Shown: positions 18,028-27,094 of the stretch, piece after piece
Position numbering within the stretch: the first letter of the stretch is position 1
Layout of the letters: the number at the start of each line of letters is the position of its first letter
Assembly (NCBI GenBank): GCA_033852165.1
Contig: JAWSUZ010000009.1
Span: forward strand, 9,176-73,175
Origin: Agarilytica sp033852165
Lineage (GTDB): Bacteria > Pseudomonadota > Gammaproteobacteria > Pseudomonadales > Cellvibrionaceae
DNA: 64,000 nt
Direction of reading: 5' to 3'
Program-made: the position numbers and the translations under genes
Notes under the pieces: model-generated
The model's database searches: none
Told to the model about the DNA's origin: nothing
Seen by the model: only the letters and a program-made list of their open reading frames with translations

Positions 18028-19347
18028 TCCGTGGGAAAGGAAATTTCTGCATTACAGCAATTCGCTATTACGAACGAAATGGCGGGGACAGCAACCACAT
18101 TATAATTAGTATTTACTGCTATACACGTTAACGATATTAACGACAAGAATTTTGATAACCGTAATTTGTGAAACCGATGACCCCGATGTCACAGAGAGTT
18201 TATACGCCAATTATTTTTTTGCAAATCGTAAAACCAACTAAATTATGTAAAATTCAGGCTTATATTGCCCCTATAGAAATGGTAATTATTCGCAAAAAGA
18301 CGTTAACTTACACAAAAAAATAATTACGTCACAAATTGGCAATGAATTGGCGCAATATGCAAGGATATTTTCAATCCACTCATTGACTCTTACCTCACAA
18401 ATACGATGCTTTTTTAATGAAAGTGGCTTTCCACGTCAAATAGCTGAATTCGGCGTCAACCCGATCAAATACCCAATTTCTACTTATTAATGTAGATTTT
18501 TTAATTTTTGATAAGGGGCAAATGAAAATGCAATAAACTGATATAAGGTGCAATAAGCTGTAATAGACAAACATACTGTAAATTTTCTATTATCAAATAT
18601 TTATGAAAATTTACTTTTAAGCTGACGCTCATTCAACATGACGAGCAACAGTATCGACCACACATATTCGTTGTAACTCTGCTATTTTGTTGTTCCATGA
18701 AATCTTGCTGAAGCGATGACTTACTATCAATGAATTGGGTAGTACTATTGAGCCTTGTATTTTTATTCTGGTAGAGATAATACGCTGAAAAAAAACCGAT
18801 GTTACCGTTTTCAGTTATTTTCGTTGGTGAATGTTAAGCGTCAGGCTAGCTCCAAATTAATTGATCCCTCCCTATGGCATTCCGATAATTTTCGATACTT
18901 GAGCGAGCTCGATAGCCAAGCCGATAAGTTCGAACTAGCCTGGTCCTAATGTCCGTCAGCTTTACGGGTCTGCTATGGCTCGATTTTGGCTTTCTTTAAG
19001 GATTTTTACTGATGGTCACCTTTCTTCTAGCCTTCTTTCTTCTAGCCTCCTTGGTTAAAGCCAACTGCTTGGACCAAGTAGTTTAAACAATAGCGCTTAA
19101 ATAGTAGTCCTTTACTCATGATGTTTTAGCCCTCGAGCTTTACTCATAGCGCCTTACGCGAGACAGCAGGGCAAGAGCAAAGGAAAGTAGCAGCGGAGGT
19201 CAATAATTAGCCCTCCGCCACATTAGCTTACGCCTTAACTGCTGAGTCCTCGATCACAAGACCTTGTTGCCGTACCCCCCCTCAGCAGGAGAATTGACAG
19301 GTATATGCAACAAATTTTGCTAACTTTATGGATCGCCTGGCAGCGCG
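18028..19347. other. Gene-free AT-rich DNA upstream of kinase relic 2
   Basis: About 1.3 kb with no convincing gene. The short open frames have poor composition and no start signals. It contains one copy of the 19-bp GGTG(C/T)AATAAG repeat. Confidence 0.5.
18547..18565 (+). repeat. GGTGYAATAAG repeat, copy 1
   Basis: GGTGCAATAAGCTGTAATA. Related copies are at 21348-21366 and 21703-21721. Similarity with the 21348 copy extends over about 75 bp, including a following TTTTCT-rich stretch. Confidence 0.55.
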
Positions 19348-19674
19348 CTATAACACTTTGGGAAGTGCTTGCAAGACAGACCAAGAGAACATCCTTGTAG
19401 GCCTGTCCTAACGAGTATTCCCTATAGTCATGCTCGCCATATACGACAGAGTGCTCGGCTTTGTCTCCTCGATAACTGCTCGGCTTTGTCTCCTGAGTCG
19501 CCCTACCAATTACTTCCCTGTAATTGTCCTGCGTTATTCTACTTACGCGCTTCCTGCGCTAATGAGCCGCCCTACCAATTACATCCCTGTAATTGTCCTG
19601 CGCTGTCTACTGCACCACATCCGTGTGATAAATGGCGAAGCAAGGTCTTGCAAACACTTCCCGAAGTACTCTAG
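19348..19674 (+). mobile_element. MITE-like element, copy A (327 bp)
   Basis: The ends are imperfect inverted repeats of about 31 bp (both contain GGGAAGTG(C/T)TTGCAAGAC reading inward). Inside are two copies of a module containing a palindromic ACCAATTAC-TTCCCT-GTAATTG followed by TCCTGCG, and CTCGGCTTTGTCTCC repeats. It has no real open frame. The inverted, longer copy B lies at 46218-46592. Confidence 0.7.
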
Positions 19675-19762
19675 CTAGATGCTGGCATTAAGCTTATTTA
19701 ATACTCTAGAGTGCGACTAGATTGGTAGAGTCTGGAAACCAGAGTTTCCCGGTTTTTAATTT

Positions 19763-20713
19763 TTACACCAACTCCAATTTCACTACATTGCCACCAAATA
19801 TTTCCACTTGATTGCTGCCAAAGCGGAGTTCACAATTTCGCCGCTCGATGATCATCGGAATCGTGCAATTTTTTGGTAGCGATTTCATAATGGATTTTCG
19901 TAATCGATAAACATGGATATTAATTAGCGATTCCTTAAACCCCAACATTTTGCAAAACTCTTCTTTATCGATCCAGCCCTCCTCTTCCTCAAGCACTCCG
20001 GACTCCTGATCTTTACAGCGCTTGCGCGCCAAGACCAAAGCCAGATAGTGATGTTGGCGTAGGCCCAAATCCACTTCGATATCGCCCTTCCTAAAACCGA
20101 GGCGGACATGCTCTTCGTTTTGACTGGCGTTAAAGGTATATTCAACCGATTCCTGGTTACGATAAAATTTATGATGCATCAGGGTCGTATCCATATTACG
20201 CCCAGCTGCGTCGACGAAACGCCATATTTTGTCCGATGTGCCAACGCGGTCACCGCTCTTAAGTACTTCGATACCGCTACTACTTTCGCATAACCATTTC
20301 CCCTCGTTCGACATGTAAAGCATTACCTGAGGGTCATCTTCCGATGGCAATGCGTGCAAGCCACTCAACTCGATTTCACTTAGACCGGGCGTAACCGCCA
20401 TCAGCAAACAAACAGGAGGCGAGGCATCAATTAACCGCCAAACAACCGCATTACGATTACCGAAAGCAATGTCATCGCCCTCTTCCAGAGTTTTTTTAGC
20501 GTCTCGAAATATTGGATTACCGTTAACGTAGGTCCCATTCCGGCTCGTATCTTGTATCGCCCATCCATTCCCTGCCCAAAAAATTCGAGCGTGCATTCTC
20601 GAGACGTCTTGCCCCTCTAGAAATGTTTGTACCGCTTCTTTGTGACGACCAACAAGGTGATGCTGGTGTAGGTTCACTTTTTTATTAGTGCCTAGGTTGA
20701 GTAACTTTGCCAT
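19763..20713 (-). CDS. FHA-domain/winged-helix regulator, copy 2
   Basis: This 316-residue protein is a clear paralogue of the 5572-6522 protein along its whole length. The FHA motifs are GRHKE, VSRMHARI and RNGTYVNG. The winged-helix-like C-terminus holds HHYLALVLARKR, LINIHVYRLRKSIMKSL and EIFGG. The ATAGGTTATAA leader before the ATG resembles that of the other two copies. It has no intact kinase beside it, only relic 2 about 1.7 kb downstream. It may cross-talk with the intact TOMM kinase. The open frame and all FHA motifs suggest it is still functional. Confidence 0.85.
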   Translation of the reverse strand: MAKLLNLGTNKKVNLHQHHLVGRHKEAVQTFLEGQDVSRMHARIFWAGNGWAIQDTSRNGTYVNGNPIFRDAKKTLEEGDDIAFGNRNAVVWRLIDASPPVCLLMAVTPGLSEIELSGLHALPSEDDPQVMLYMSNEGKWLCESSSGIEVLKSGDRVGTSDKIWRFVDAAGRNMDTTLMHHKFYRNQESVEYTFNASQNEEHVRLGFRKGDIEVDLGLRQHHYLALVLARKRCKDQESGVLEEEEGWIDKEEFCKMLGFKESLINIHVYRLRKSIMKSLPKNCTIPMIIERRNCELRFGSNQVEIFGGNVVKLELV

Positions 20714-21347
20714 TTATAACCTATTAATTATTCCATTAGAAATCAATTGACCCGATAAGCCAAATATAACAAAAGGCTTAAAAGAATGAGAAAATCCGTT
20801 TTATCGTTTTAAGATAATCAGCAGATACACGTTACAGTTTTCCGTTTAAACGCTCTATGCCGTATTTTTGTCAGCATCAGGTTTTTAATAAAGCATTATT
20901 ATTTTTATCGCTACCTGTTGGTGAGCCTTTTTATTTTGTTACTTATCTCTCACCAGTTTATCTGCTGACCTGCTGCACGGATTTTCTCCCAAAGCCAAAT
21001 ATCGTATTTCAAGGAGTCTAACCTTCATTTTTATTTTTTCAAACTGAATTATCGGCAACCGTCATTTACAGAACATGTGTATTTGTTTCTGACAATTTAT
21101 TACGGCGAAAAATTGATAACATTATCACCGACTTCAACAATTGTAATGGCACACCAATTTGATACGGCCTCGTCAAATTCATTATTTTTAATGATTATCA
21201 GTCGTATATTCACAACAAATGTTACTTATGCCGCCATTTGGAAAAAATGTGCGACTAACTTACGAGTCAATGAAGCATTCATCTACAGCGCTAGTTTTTT
21301 AACAATCCCAATAAGTGCTCTGCCGAATATGAAATAGAATGAAATAT

Positions 21348-21366
21348 GGTGTAATAAGATGTAATA
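21348..21366 (+). repeat. GGTGYAATAAG repeat, copy 2
   Basis: GGTGTAATAAGATGTAATA, about 640 bp upstream of FHA copy 2. It is related to copy 1 with flanking similarity. Confidence 0.55.
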
Positions 21367-21702
21367 AATCGAAATGGACTTTTTGTTTTCTGATGAGATA
21401 TTATGATTTAGTTAAGGGAGATTTAGTTTTTATTACAGGGTGATTTTAAGTGAGCGGTTTTCGACAACGATCGACCTCCTATTGAGAATAATGCGATAGA
21501 CCGGGGCTTCAGTACTGCACACTTCACAATATTCAGTATCTATATGCTCGCGGTTTTCCATCGAGCGATTCTCTATATGATTTTTTATATTGCTCCTCGA
21601 CTGGTCACGCACAGCTCCCAGGAGGCAGCTGTGGCATGCGGTCTTCGCCAAGCAGTATCTAGTCTTATTCACTCCACACCACACCCAGATTGACGCATGC
21701 TG

Positions 21703-21721
21703 GGTGTAATAAGCTGCAATA
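21703..21721 (+). repeat. GGTGYAATAAG repeat, copy 3
   Basis: GGTGTAATAAGCTGCAATA. It differs from copy 1 at two positions. Confidence 0.5.
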
Positions 21722-21882
21722 TTTATTTTGCTCAAGAGCTGCCATTATCTATTTAGATGATATTGGCGACGACCTCTCTGTGACCCATATACAATGGCAG
21801 AGCACTAACACTGCCTATGTTAGCCATTGAAAATGACAATTCACCTTGCGGAACATCTTACGCTGGGAACTTGGAAATAATA

Positions 21883-22035
21883 ATGATACGCAGCTGCAAA
21901 ATGACATTCATCACCGTATTTATCGCAGTATTGGGTGCAGTTATACACGCGGAAGTAAAATTGAGTAATTTAGATTCAAACAATTATGCTCAATATGAAA
22001 ACGCGTCGGACTTTAACAGATCAATACATGAGTAA
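21883..22035 (+). CDS. Possible 50-residue secreted peptide
   Basis: This short frame has a signal-peptide-like start (FITVFIAVLGAVIHA) and a polar tail rich in Asn, Ser and Asp. A GGA lies 7 bases before the ATG. There is no family and no second line of evidence. It could be spurious. Confidence 0.3.
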   Translation: MIRSCKMTFITVFIAVLGAVIHAEVKLSNLDSNNYAQYENASDFNRSIHE

Positions 22036-22140
22036 ATCTATATTCCGGAGATCGGCATTGTATCGATTTCGCTGAAATCGGAGTAATGGCAAAATTACGC
22101 ACCAATAATTAAAATATCGTATTTTTCTGCCTGATGAACT

Positions 22141-22239
22141 GAGCTTTGATACTTGAACTTTGATAACTGAACCAAGACAACCGAGCTTGAACAACTGAAT
22201 CTAGATAGCTGAACTTAGATAACCGAACTTAGATAATTG
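22141..22239. repeat. Degenerate 14-bp tandem repeat, seven units
   Basis: Units of AACTTAGATAACTG (consensus) run head to tail. The first is 15 bp and the other six are exactly 14 bp: 22156-22169, 22170-22183, 22184-22197, 22198-22211, 22212-22225 and 22226-22239. The array ends about 100 bp before the next small gene. Confidence 0.8.
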
Positions 22240-22337
22240 ATCAATCGACCAAATTTAGTCCTTCCACCCTTTAATCGCCTGATAGCGAAATAAAAAAGAT
22301 AACGCTATAGCGATCAAAATCGTAAGGAACAATATCT

Positions 22338-22604
22338 ATGAACATACGCTATTCACTACCAAAGACTCTTTTAACCGTACTCCTATCTATAACTGCCGTT
22401 ATTGCTATATATTTATTGGAAACGTCAGCAGCAGTTGCCAGCCCTAACAATATGATTTATAGCTGCAAATATGAACCCATTAACCCAGCCCTATATAACT
22501 TGGGCGTTGATAGTAAACTCCGGAGTTGCGGCCTTATAAAAACGAGTGAGACTGGTGCCTCCAGCCGCATGAGTATACTCCAGAGAGTAATCGTACTCCC
22601 TTGA
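22338..22604 (+). CDS. Small secreted protein, unknown function
   Basis: This 88-residue frame has an N-terminal signal sequence (TLLTVLLSITAVIAIYLLETSAAVA). About 50 further residues include two Cys (YSCKYEP, LRSCGL). AAGGAAC lies 7 bases before the ATG, a good ribosome-binding site. I do not recognise a family. A 14-bp tandem repeat lies just upstream and may be in its promoter or leader. Confidence 0.5.
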   Translation: MNIRYSLPKTLLTVLLSITAVIAIYLLETSAAVASPNNMIYSCKYEPINPALYNLGVDSKLRSCGLIKTSETGASSRMSILQRVIVLP

Positions 22605-22749
22605 AACCTCTCTAACGGCTGAGCTTGTAATCACGAAACCAATGCAAGACTCAGTCACGAACTGGATTAATTACGCCCACAGAACAGTTAACGACTTCCT
22701 ACTTCCTGGCTGGTCCGAGGAAAATTCTCACGCAAAAAGTTCCTGTCTG

Positions 22750-23700
22750 CTACATCCGCATTGATTTCATCGTATTACCTCTCAATATTTCTACGCACTT
22801 ACTGCCAAAACGTATTTCACCATTCCGCCTTTCGACGACCATGGGGATGGTGTAGCTTCCTGGTAGCGAATTTACTATTTCTTTTCGTAAACGAAAAATG
22901 TGTATATTAATCAGCGCTTCTTTAACTTCTAGCATTTGACTTAGCCTTTCCCTATCGATCCATCCTTGTTCACCATCTACAATGCCTGCCTCTCTGTCTT
23001 CACAACGCTGCCGCGCCAGCACTAGGGCTGTGTAGTGATGCTGTCGAAATCCCAAATCCACGACATTTTCACCGTGGTGAAAGCGAAGACAAATATGTTC
23101 TTCGTTTTGACTGACTCTAAAGGTATATTTTGTTAATACAGGTTCATGCTTGGCCTCGTACTGTATGAGCGTCGTATTGGCACTGCACACGGCGGCATCG
23201 ATGAAGCGCCACACTTTACCGGTGATGCCAACGCAGTCACCGCTTTTCAGTACGATGACGCCGCTATCACTTTCGCACAGCCATTGGCCACCGCTGGACA
23301 TATAGAGCGTCACTTCTGGTTCGTCTTCCGAAGGTAGTGCATGCATGGCGCGCAGCTCTATTTCCTTGAGGCCTTGTGAGATGGGGATCAGCATGCACGC
23401 GGGGGGGGAGGCATCCACGAGTTGCCATATGTCTGGGCACTGTTTACCGAATGTTATTTTATCGCCTTCTTGTAATGGTTTTTTTTCATCGTTTAAAATT
23501 TGTCGACCATTAACAAATGTACCGTTGCGACTGGAATCTTGAATGGTCCAGACTTTGTCTGTCCAACGGATACGCGCGTGAACACGTGATACATCTGGAC
23601 CACCTATATAGGTCTGAACAGTTTCTTTATGGCGACCAATTAGATGATATTGGTGGATGTGGATTTTTTTGTTTGTATTGAGATTACGTAATTTAGCCAT
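22750..23700 (-). CDS. FHA-domain/winged-helix regulator, copy 3
   Basis: This is the third paralogue, 316 residues from ATG 23700, equal in length to the other two. A longer frame to 23739 exists, but AAGGTTTAAAA before ATG 23700 matches the leaders of copies 1 and 2. The FHA motifs GRHKE, VSRVHARI and RNGTFVNG are kept. The C-terminus has HHYTALVLARQR, LINIHIFRLRKEIVNSL and a final strand EILRG. A decayed kinase N-terminus lies 170 bp upstream on the same strand, the same order (kinase then FHA) as in the intact locus. Confidence 0.85.
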   Translation of the reverse strand: MAKLRNLNTNKKIHIHQYHLIGRHKETVQTYIGGPDVSRVHARIRWTDKVWTIQDSSRNGTFVNGRQILNDEKKPLQEGDKITFGKQCPDIWQLVDASPPACMLIPISQGLKEIELRAMHALPSEDEPEVTLYMSSGGQWLCESDSGVIVLKSGDCVGITGKVWRFIDAAVCSANTTLIQYEAKHEPVLTKYTFRVSQNEEHICLRFHHGENVVDLGFRQHHYTALVLARQRCEDREAGIVDGEQGWIDRERLSQMLEVKEALINIHIFRLRKEIVNSLPGSYTIPMVVERRNGEIRFGSKCVEILRGNTMKSMRM

Positions 23701-23869
23701 TTTTAAACCTTGCAAAACCCTTTCAATCGGGGTTGACATAATTTTCTTGGGAATCTCTCATGAGTTATCCGCTCCGGTATTTTTTAGATTTCAAAACACT
23801 AAAGATCGCTAAGGCAGTGATGGTATTGGTTCCACACATCCTCAATTCCATGGTTTTTTTCTCGATGCT

Positions 23870-24118
23870 ACGTCAGTATTGAGATTCTGTAATCCGCCAC
23901 ATGGCATGACTTCGTGTTCAATACGTTGGATGTAGCAGTTTTTTATAAGAATAAAAAATTAAGTCAAGTGTTAGGCGTTTTACCGCAACGAACTGGTTCG
24001 TAATTTTTTATTTGGCTTTAAAGACTCGAACCAAACCACTTTTACCAACGGCTTCCGTTAACTTATAGGAATCGGAAGCCATGTTAACAACTAGTTTTAA
24101 TGCAACGTCTTCACTCAC
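23870..24118 (-). pseudogene. Relic 3 of the TOMM kinase N-terminus
   Basis: No long frame remains, but translation from GTG 24118 gives VSEDVALK, SDSYKLTEAVGKSGLVRVFKAK, a stop, then NQFVAVKRLTL. These align with MSEEITLN, SDAYDLIEKIGRGGFGQVYKAI and DQFVAIKFLTL of the intact kinase. After a frameshift it continues YIQRIEHEVMPCGGLQNLN, matching YIKRFEREAMLCSRLQHPN. The DNA just upstream (CTCACnAGATnnTGC, CCCCAACA) also matches the DNA upstream of relic 2. Confidence 0.75.
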
Positions 24119-24733
24119 TAGATGCTGCTCCCCAACACTTACATTTATTTGTTATAAAACTCATGAACGACTATGTGCGTTACAAACTCATGCAACTACA
24201 AACACATATAAAAATAGGACTTTAGAAATGAAAGATAAAATTGAGTTTTTAACGTTTCAGGTAACGCTTCAGGCAACATTTCAGATAATGTTATAAACGA
24301 TACTTGCAGGTAAAAATTACTCGCATTAGAGGGGCTCCATATCACAAAAAGTTTATTTATCACTAATTATTTAGAATAATTTAAGGCTCTTTTCGTTGAC
24401 GAAAACTGTACCCATCAATAAAGCAAATTTTTGGTGCGCAAATATCACTCACAACACAAACAAATGTCGCCGCAAAAATAACATCATGTGTCGTGATAAG
24501 CCAAGCCAATTTCGCCACATTCATCAAATGAAAACACGGAAGAATTGTTTTGCGCCACATGGATAAATTTGGCGACCTAACCGTAGACTGGGAAGTTCTC
24601 CAGAAGGCATGAGATTTTTTGGACCCAAAAAACTATTGTTTGAAGTAATGTTTATGGGATCATCGTATATAGGATGATTCTGCCCACTAATTGATATATC
24701 AAGCCGAAAGCAGTGAACAAGGTGCTAGAAGAT
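24119..24733. other. Gene-free DNA upstream of kinase relic 3
   Basis: No gene is seen. Parts resemble the DNA upstream of relic 2 (AGTTTAT, AATTATTT blocks), consistent with an old duplication. Confidence 0.4.
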
Positions 24734-25489
24734 ATGAAAGGATCTGAACTAAGAACGCTATTAAAACATATCTGCGCGATCTCACTTACCGCAGCCAGCT
24801 GTGCGCTACCCGCCCAACAATCAGAATCGAAATATACCGCCCACTGGTCTTCCGGTTTTGAAATGACAGATCTGCTCGCGGAGACCATTACCCTGCTGAG
24901 CGAGCTAGAAAATCTCTTGAGCGCCTCTTGGTATGACGTTTTTGTGGTCACTCATACAAAAACAGATAAAAACGCATCTTTTTCTGACTGCGCCACTTAC
25001 CTGTCTAACGCCACAACAAAGACGCGAACGTTACAGCCAAATGATATGGGTCCATTTTTAGAGATCGCAGCCATGTGTCGCTCAACAGAAATTTTGGCTC
25101 GTGCTGAGGGCTTTAGTCAATCTTACATACCAGAAGATTTTCTCAATCAATCATCTATTGACTCGTTCCCCTGTGCTTTTGCGATTGATGTCTCCAGCAC
25201 GGAGTCAGAACAACACGCTAATGATCCAATGATTAAATATTGGGGTGATATTAACAAACTTAATACAGTCGAAGTCATTTCTAAAGAACGTACGAAATTT
25301 ACGCATAGTGGCGGAAATCAACAAATAGATTTGGTCGGTCGAGGTGATTTTAACGGCGATGACATAGAAGACTTACTGCTAGCTTCCAGAGACTTCGTAA
25401 AGGGAGGTAGCTATTTTAATATGCGTTTATTTTCTATTACTGCAAATAAAGATGGAGAGTGGATTCTTATTGAGGCTTATACCCACTAA
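24734..25489 (+). CDS. Exported protein of unknown function with FG-GAP-like segment
   Basis: From ATG 24734 this has 251 residues. A signal sequence (HICAISLTAASCALPAQ; ASC could be a weak lipobox) precedes the mature part. Near the end VGRGDFNGDDIEDLLLA is a classic Ca-binding FG-GAP/EF-hand-like loop (DxNxDxxxD). Four further Cys may pair. No family was recognised. A GTG at 24713 gives seven extra residues. A hairpin terminator follows. Confidence 0.75.
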   Translation: MKGSELRTLLKHICAISLTAASCALPAQQSESKYTAHWSSGFEMTDLLAETITLLSELENLLSASWYDVFVVTHTKTDKNASFSDCATYLSNATTKTRTLQPNDMGPFLEIAAMCRSTEILARAEGFSQSYIPEDFLNQSSIDSFPCAFAIDVSSTESEQHANDPMIKYWGDINKLNTVEVISKERTKFTHSGGNQQIDLVGRGDFNGDDIEDLLLASRDFVKGGSYFNMRLFSITANKDGEWILIEAYTH

Positions 25490-25500
25490 CAAAAACACTC

Positions 25501-25538
25501 AAAGGGCCGACATAGATTTGCTATCCGGCCACTTTTAA
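25501..25538 (+). terminator. Probable terminator
   Basis: AAAGGGCCG and CGGCCACTTTT form a stem with a 16-nt loop, ending in TTTTAAAT, 12 bp after the preceding stop. Confidence 0.6.
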
Positions 25539-25574
25539 ATGTTTATAATGCTGACTCAGATTGCTCCACCGATA

Positions 25575-26009
25575 TTACTTCCAGACAACCGGATCAGTTT
25601 TAAACTCTTCACTTTCTAACCGTTCCAAAAACGAAAAGCTACCGGGCGAGTGTTCCTTCACCTCATCCCAAACTATTTTGAATGCGACTTTCTTCAAATG
25701 AGCTTGAATACCGGAACTCCAATCGCTCCACGCATCGTTGGAAATTTTATTCTTTTTTCGTAGGAATATTTGTTCGTTAGAGAGATCTAGGTAATTGTAA
25801 ATTAGCTCTCGCGTCTCCATTTTTTGAGATTCTTGTACAGGCTTACCAATAAGCGCATCGACGGGAATACCGTAAGCTAGCTCACGGTATTGTTGATCCA
25901 AAGAATCTTCAAAGGAAGATTGTGAAAGCTTGCGACTTTCATTGATTTGCCATGCTGCTACGGCAACACCAACGGCTGTGGCGAGTGCTGCGATTGTATC
26001 CCAGTTCAT
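25575..26009 (-). CDS. Membrane-anchored protein of unknown function
   Basis: This 144-residue protein starts with one hydrophobic helix (TIAALATAVGVAVAAWQI). A charged, mainly helical domain follows (YNYLDLSNEQIFLRKKNKIS, DAWSDWSSGIQAHL). The layout matches many small bacterial 'DUF4760-like' proteins with an N-terminal anchor and cytosolic helices. The function is unknown. It is followed on its upstream side by another anchored protein in the same direction. Confidence 0.75.
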   Translation of the reverse strand: MNWDTIAALATAVGVAVAAWQINESRKLSQSSFEDSLDQQYRELAYGIPVDALIGKPVQESQKMETRELIYNYLDLSNEQIFLRKKNKISNDAWSDWSSGIQAHLKKVAFKIVWDEVKEHSPGSFSFLERLESEEFKTDPVVWK

Positions 26010-26048
26010 AGGTGACCTTGTTTTATATAGTTACGCGAGAACGTCCAC

Positions 26049-26564
26049 TTACCCGACCCCAATGATTAAGTACTTCCCTTTCACCATGTGTTTTTTAATA
26101 CGGTCCATATCATCTTGCTCATGATCAATCGCTTCACCCGATATTTTCCATTGATTGTTTGGCCGCTCTCCGGTTTCATCTAAGTCATGACACTGCATCA
26201 CCGAGCTTTTCGTTATTTTCCCCTCTTCGGTTGTCGGCCCAAAGTTTTTGCAGGGCCAGCCCGCTCGCCACCAATACAGGTCGGGCATCATGGTATCGCC
26301 ATGCTCATTGCGTAGCATGTAATGCACATCATAGCCTTGCTCTGCGTGACGGACGATAAAATACCGGATTCCATATCGCCCTTGCTGGACATCACCATCA
26401 TGGAACATATAACCGCCTACGGGCAGCTCTGAGATGTCGATATGAGGCAAGTCTTCAACCGCACCGCCTAAAGGGTCTTCTGGCCCAACAAAAGGATTAA
26501 TGGCCAGAACTACCCCAATAACGAGGGTGATCAGCGTCCCGATTAACAAACTATTTCTTGGCAT
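26049..26564 (-). CDS. Membrane-anchored protein of unknown function
   Basis: From ATG 26564 (AGAG six bases upstream) it has 171 residues. An N-terminal span (LLIGTLITLVIGVVLAI) is followed by a soluble domain of mixed strands with two Trp-rich stretches (LYWWRAGWPCKNFGP) and one later Cys. The ISELPVGGY opening recalls the linker of Rieske-type proteins, but no CxH/CxxH cluster site is present, so it is not one. A 28-residue longer frame is open upstream. Confidence 0.7.
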   Translation of the reverse strand: MPRNSLLIGTLITLVIGVVLAINPFVGPEDPLGGAVEDLPHIDISELPVGGYMFHDGDVQQGRYGIRYFIVRHAEQGYDVHYMLRNEHGDTMMPDLYWWRAGWPCKNFGPTTEEGKITKSSVMQCHDLDETGERPNNQWKISGEAIDHEQDDMDRIKKHMVKGKYLIIGVG

Positions 26565-26794
26565 ACATATCTCTGGATAAACTTTTATTTCTACGGGATT
26601 GTGTTCAGAACGGTTCTTGCGAAAGACAAGGAAAGTAAACTCTCCCACTACCCTAGCATGTAGCGCGTAGGCGATGAGTTTACAGGGATTGAGTCGATAA
26701 ACTAACTATTTTGGCATTGAATTCACCACGTTCTTGTGGCTTTTTCGGTCTCCTTCAGAGCGAGGAAACGGGAAGGTGGTGCGGCGTAGTGCTG

Positions 26795-27094
26795 TCAGCC
26801 GAGGGCAGGATATGCCAGCACCTCGTTAATATGCGTTACATGTGACTTCACCCACTCTGGGTTTATCGCGCCCCAGCTGTTTAGGGTGTAGTAGCCGTCT
26901 TTCGTTGCGCCGACGTATTCGTAATCGATATCCAATTCTTTTAGGGCGAGAATCGTATCTTGTGCCGTTCGCCGTGGCATGCCAGTTTTTTCGATGATCG
27001 CTGGTACGGTATTAACACCCGAATCGATTAGGTAGGCCACGTATAAACGCCGGTAGAAACTTGTTTTCGTTTTGCTGTGCTGTTCTTTCATCAA
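26795..27094 (-). CDS. Winged helix-turn-helix protein (HTH_43-like)
   Basis: This 99-residue protein consists of one winged-helix domain. FYRRLYVAYLIDSGVNTVPA leads into the recognition segment TGMPRRTAQDTILAL and a short wing GYYTLNSWGAI. It matches a conserved small family of predicted DNA-binding proteins in Pseudomonas and relatives. Targets are unknown. Confidence 0.8.
   Translation of the reverse strand: MMKEQHSKTKTSFYRRLYVAYLIDSGVNTVPAIIEKTGMPRRTAQDTILALKELDIDYEYVGATKDGYYTLNSWGAINPEWVKSHVTHINEVLAYPALG

Larger units (their letters stand above)
20714..21882. other. Gene-free AT-rich DNA upstream of FHA copy 2
   Basis: No supported gene in 1.1 kb. Open frames at about 21077-21337 (plus) and 21433-21735 (minus, TTG start) lack ribosome-binding sites and recognisable motifs. 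Two copies of the GGTGYAATAAG repeat lie here. Confidence 0.45.

Noticed and set aside
19369..19678. Open frames of 82-101 codons
   Set aside because: They run through the inverted-repeat modules of the MITE-like element and translate the repeats.
21433..21735. 100-codon minus-strand frame with TTG start, Cys-containing; considered as a second TOMM precursor
   Set aside because: No similarity to the 15129-15665 precursor leader, no ribosome-binding site and no conserved motif.
26049..26564. Rieske iron-sulfur protein
   Set aside because: The N-terminal layout is similar but no CxH/CxxH cluster motifs are present.
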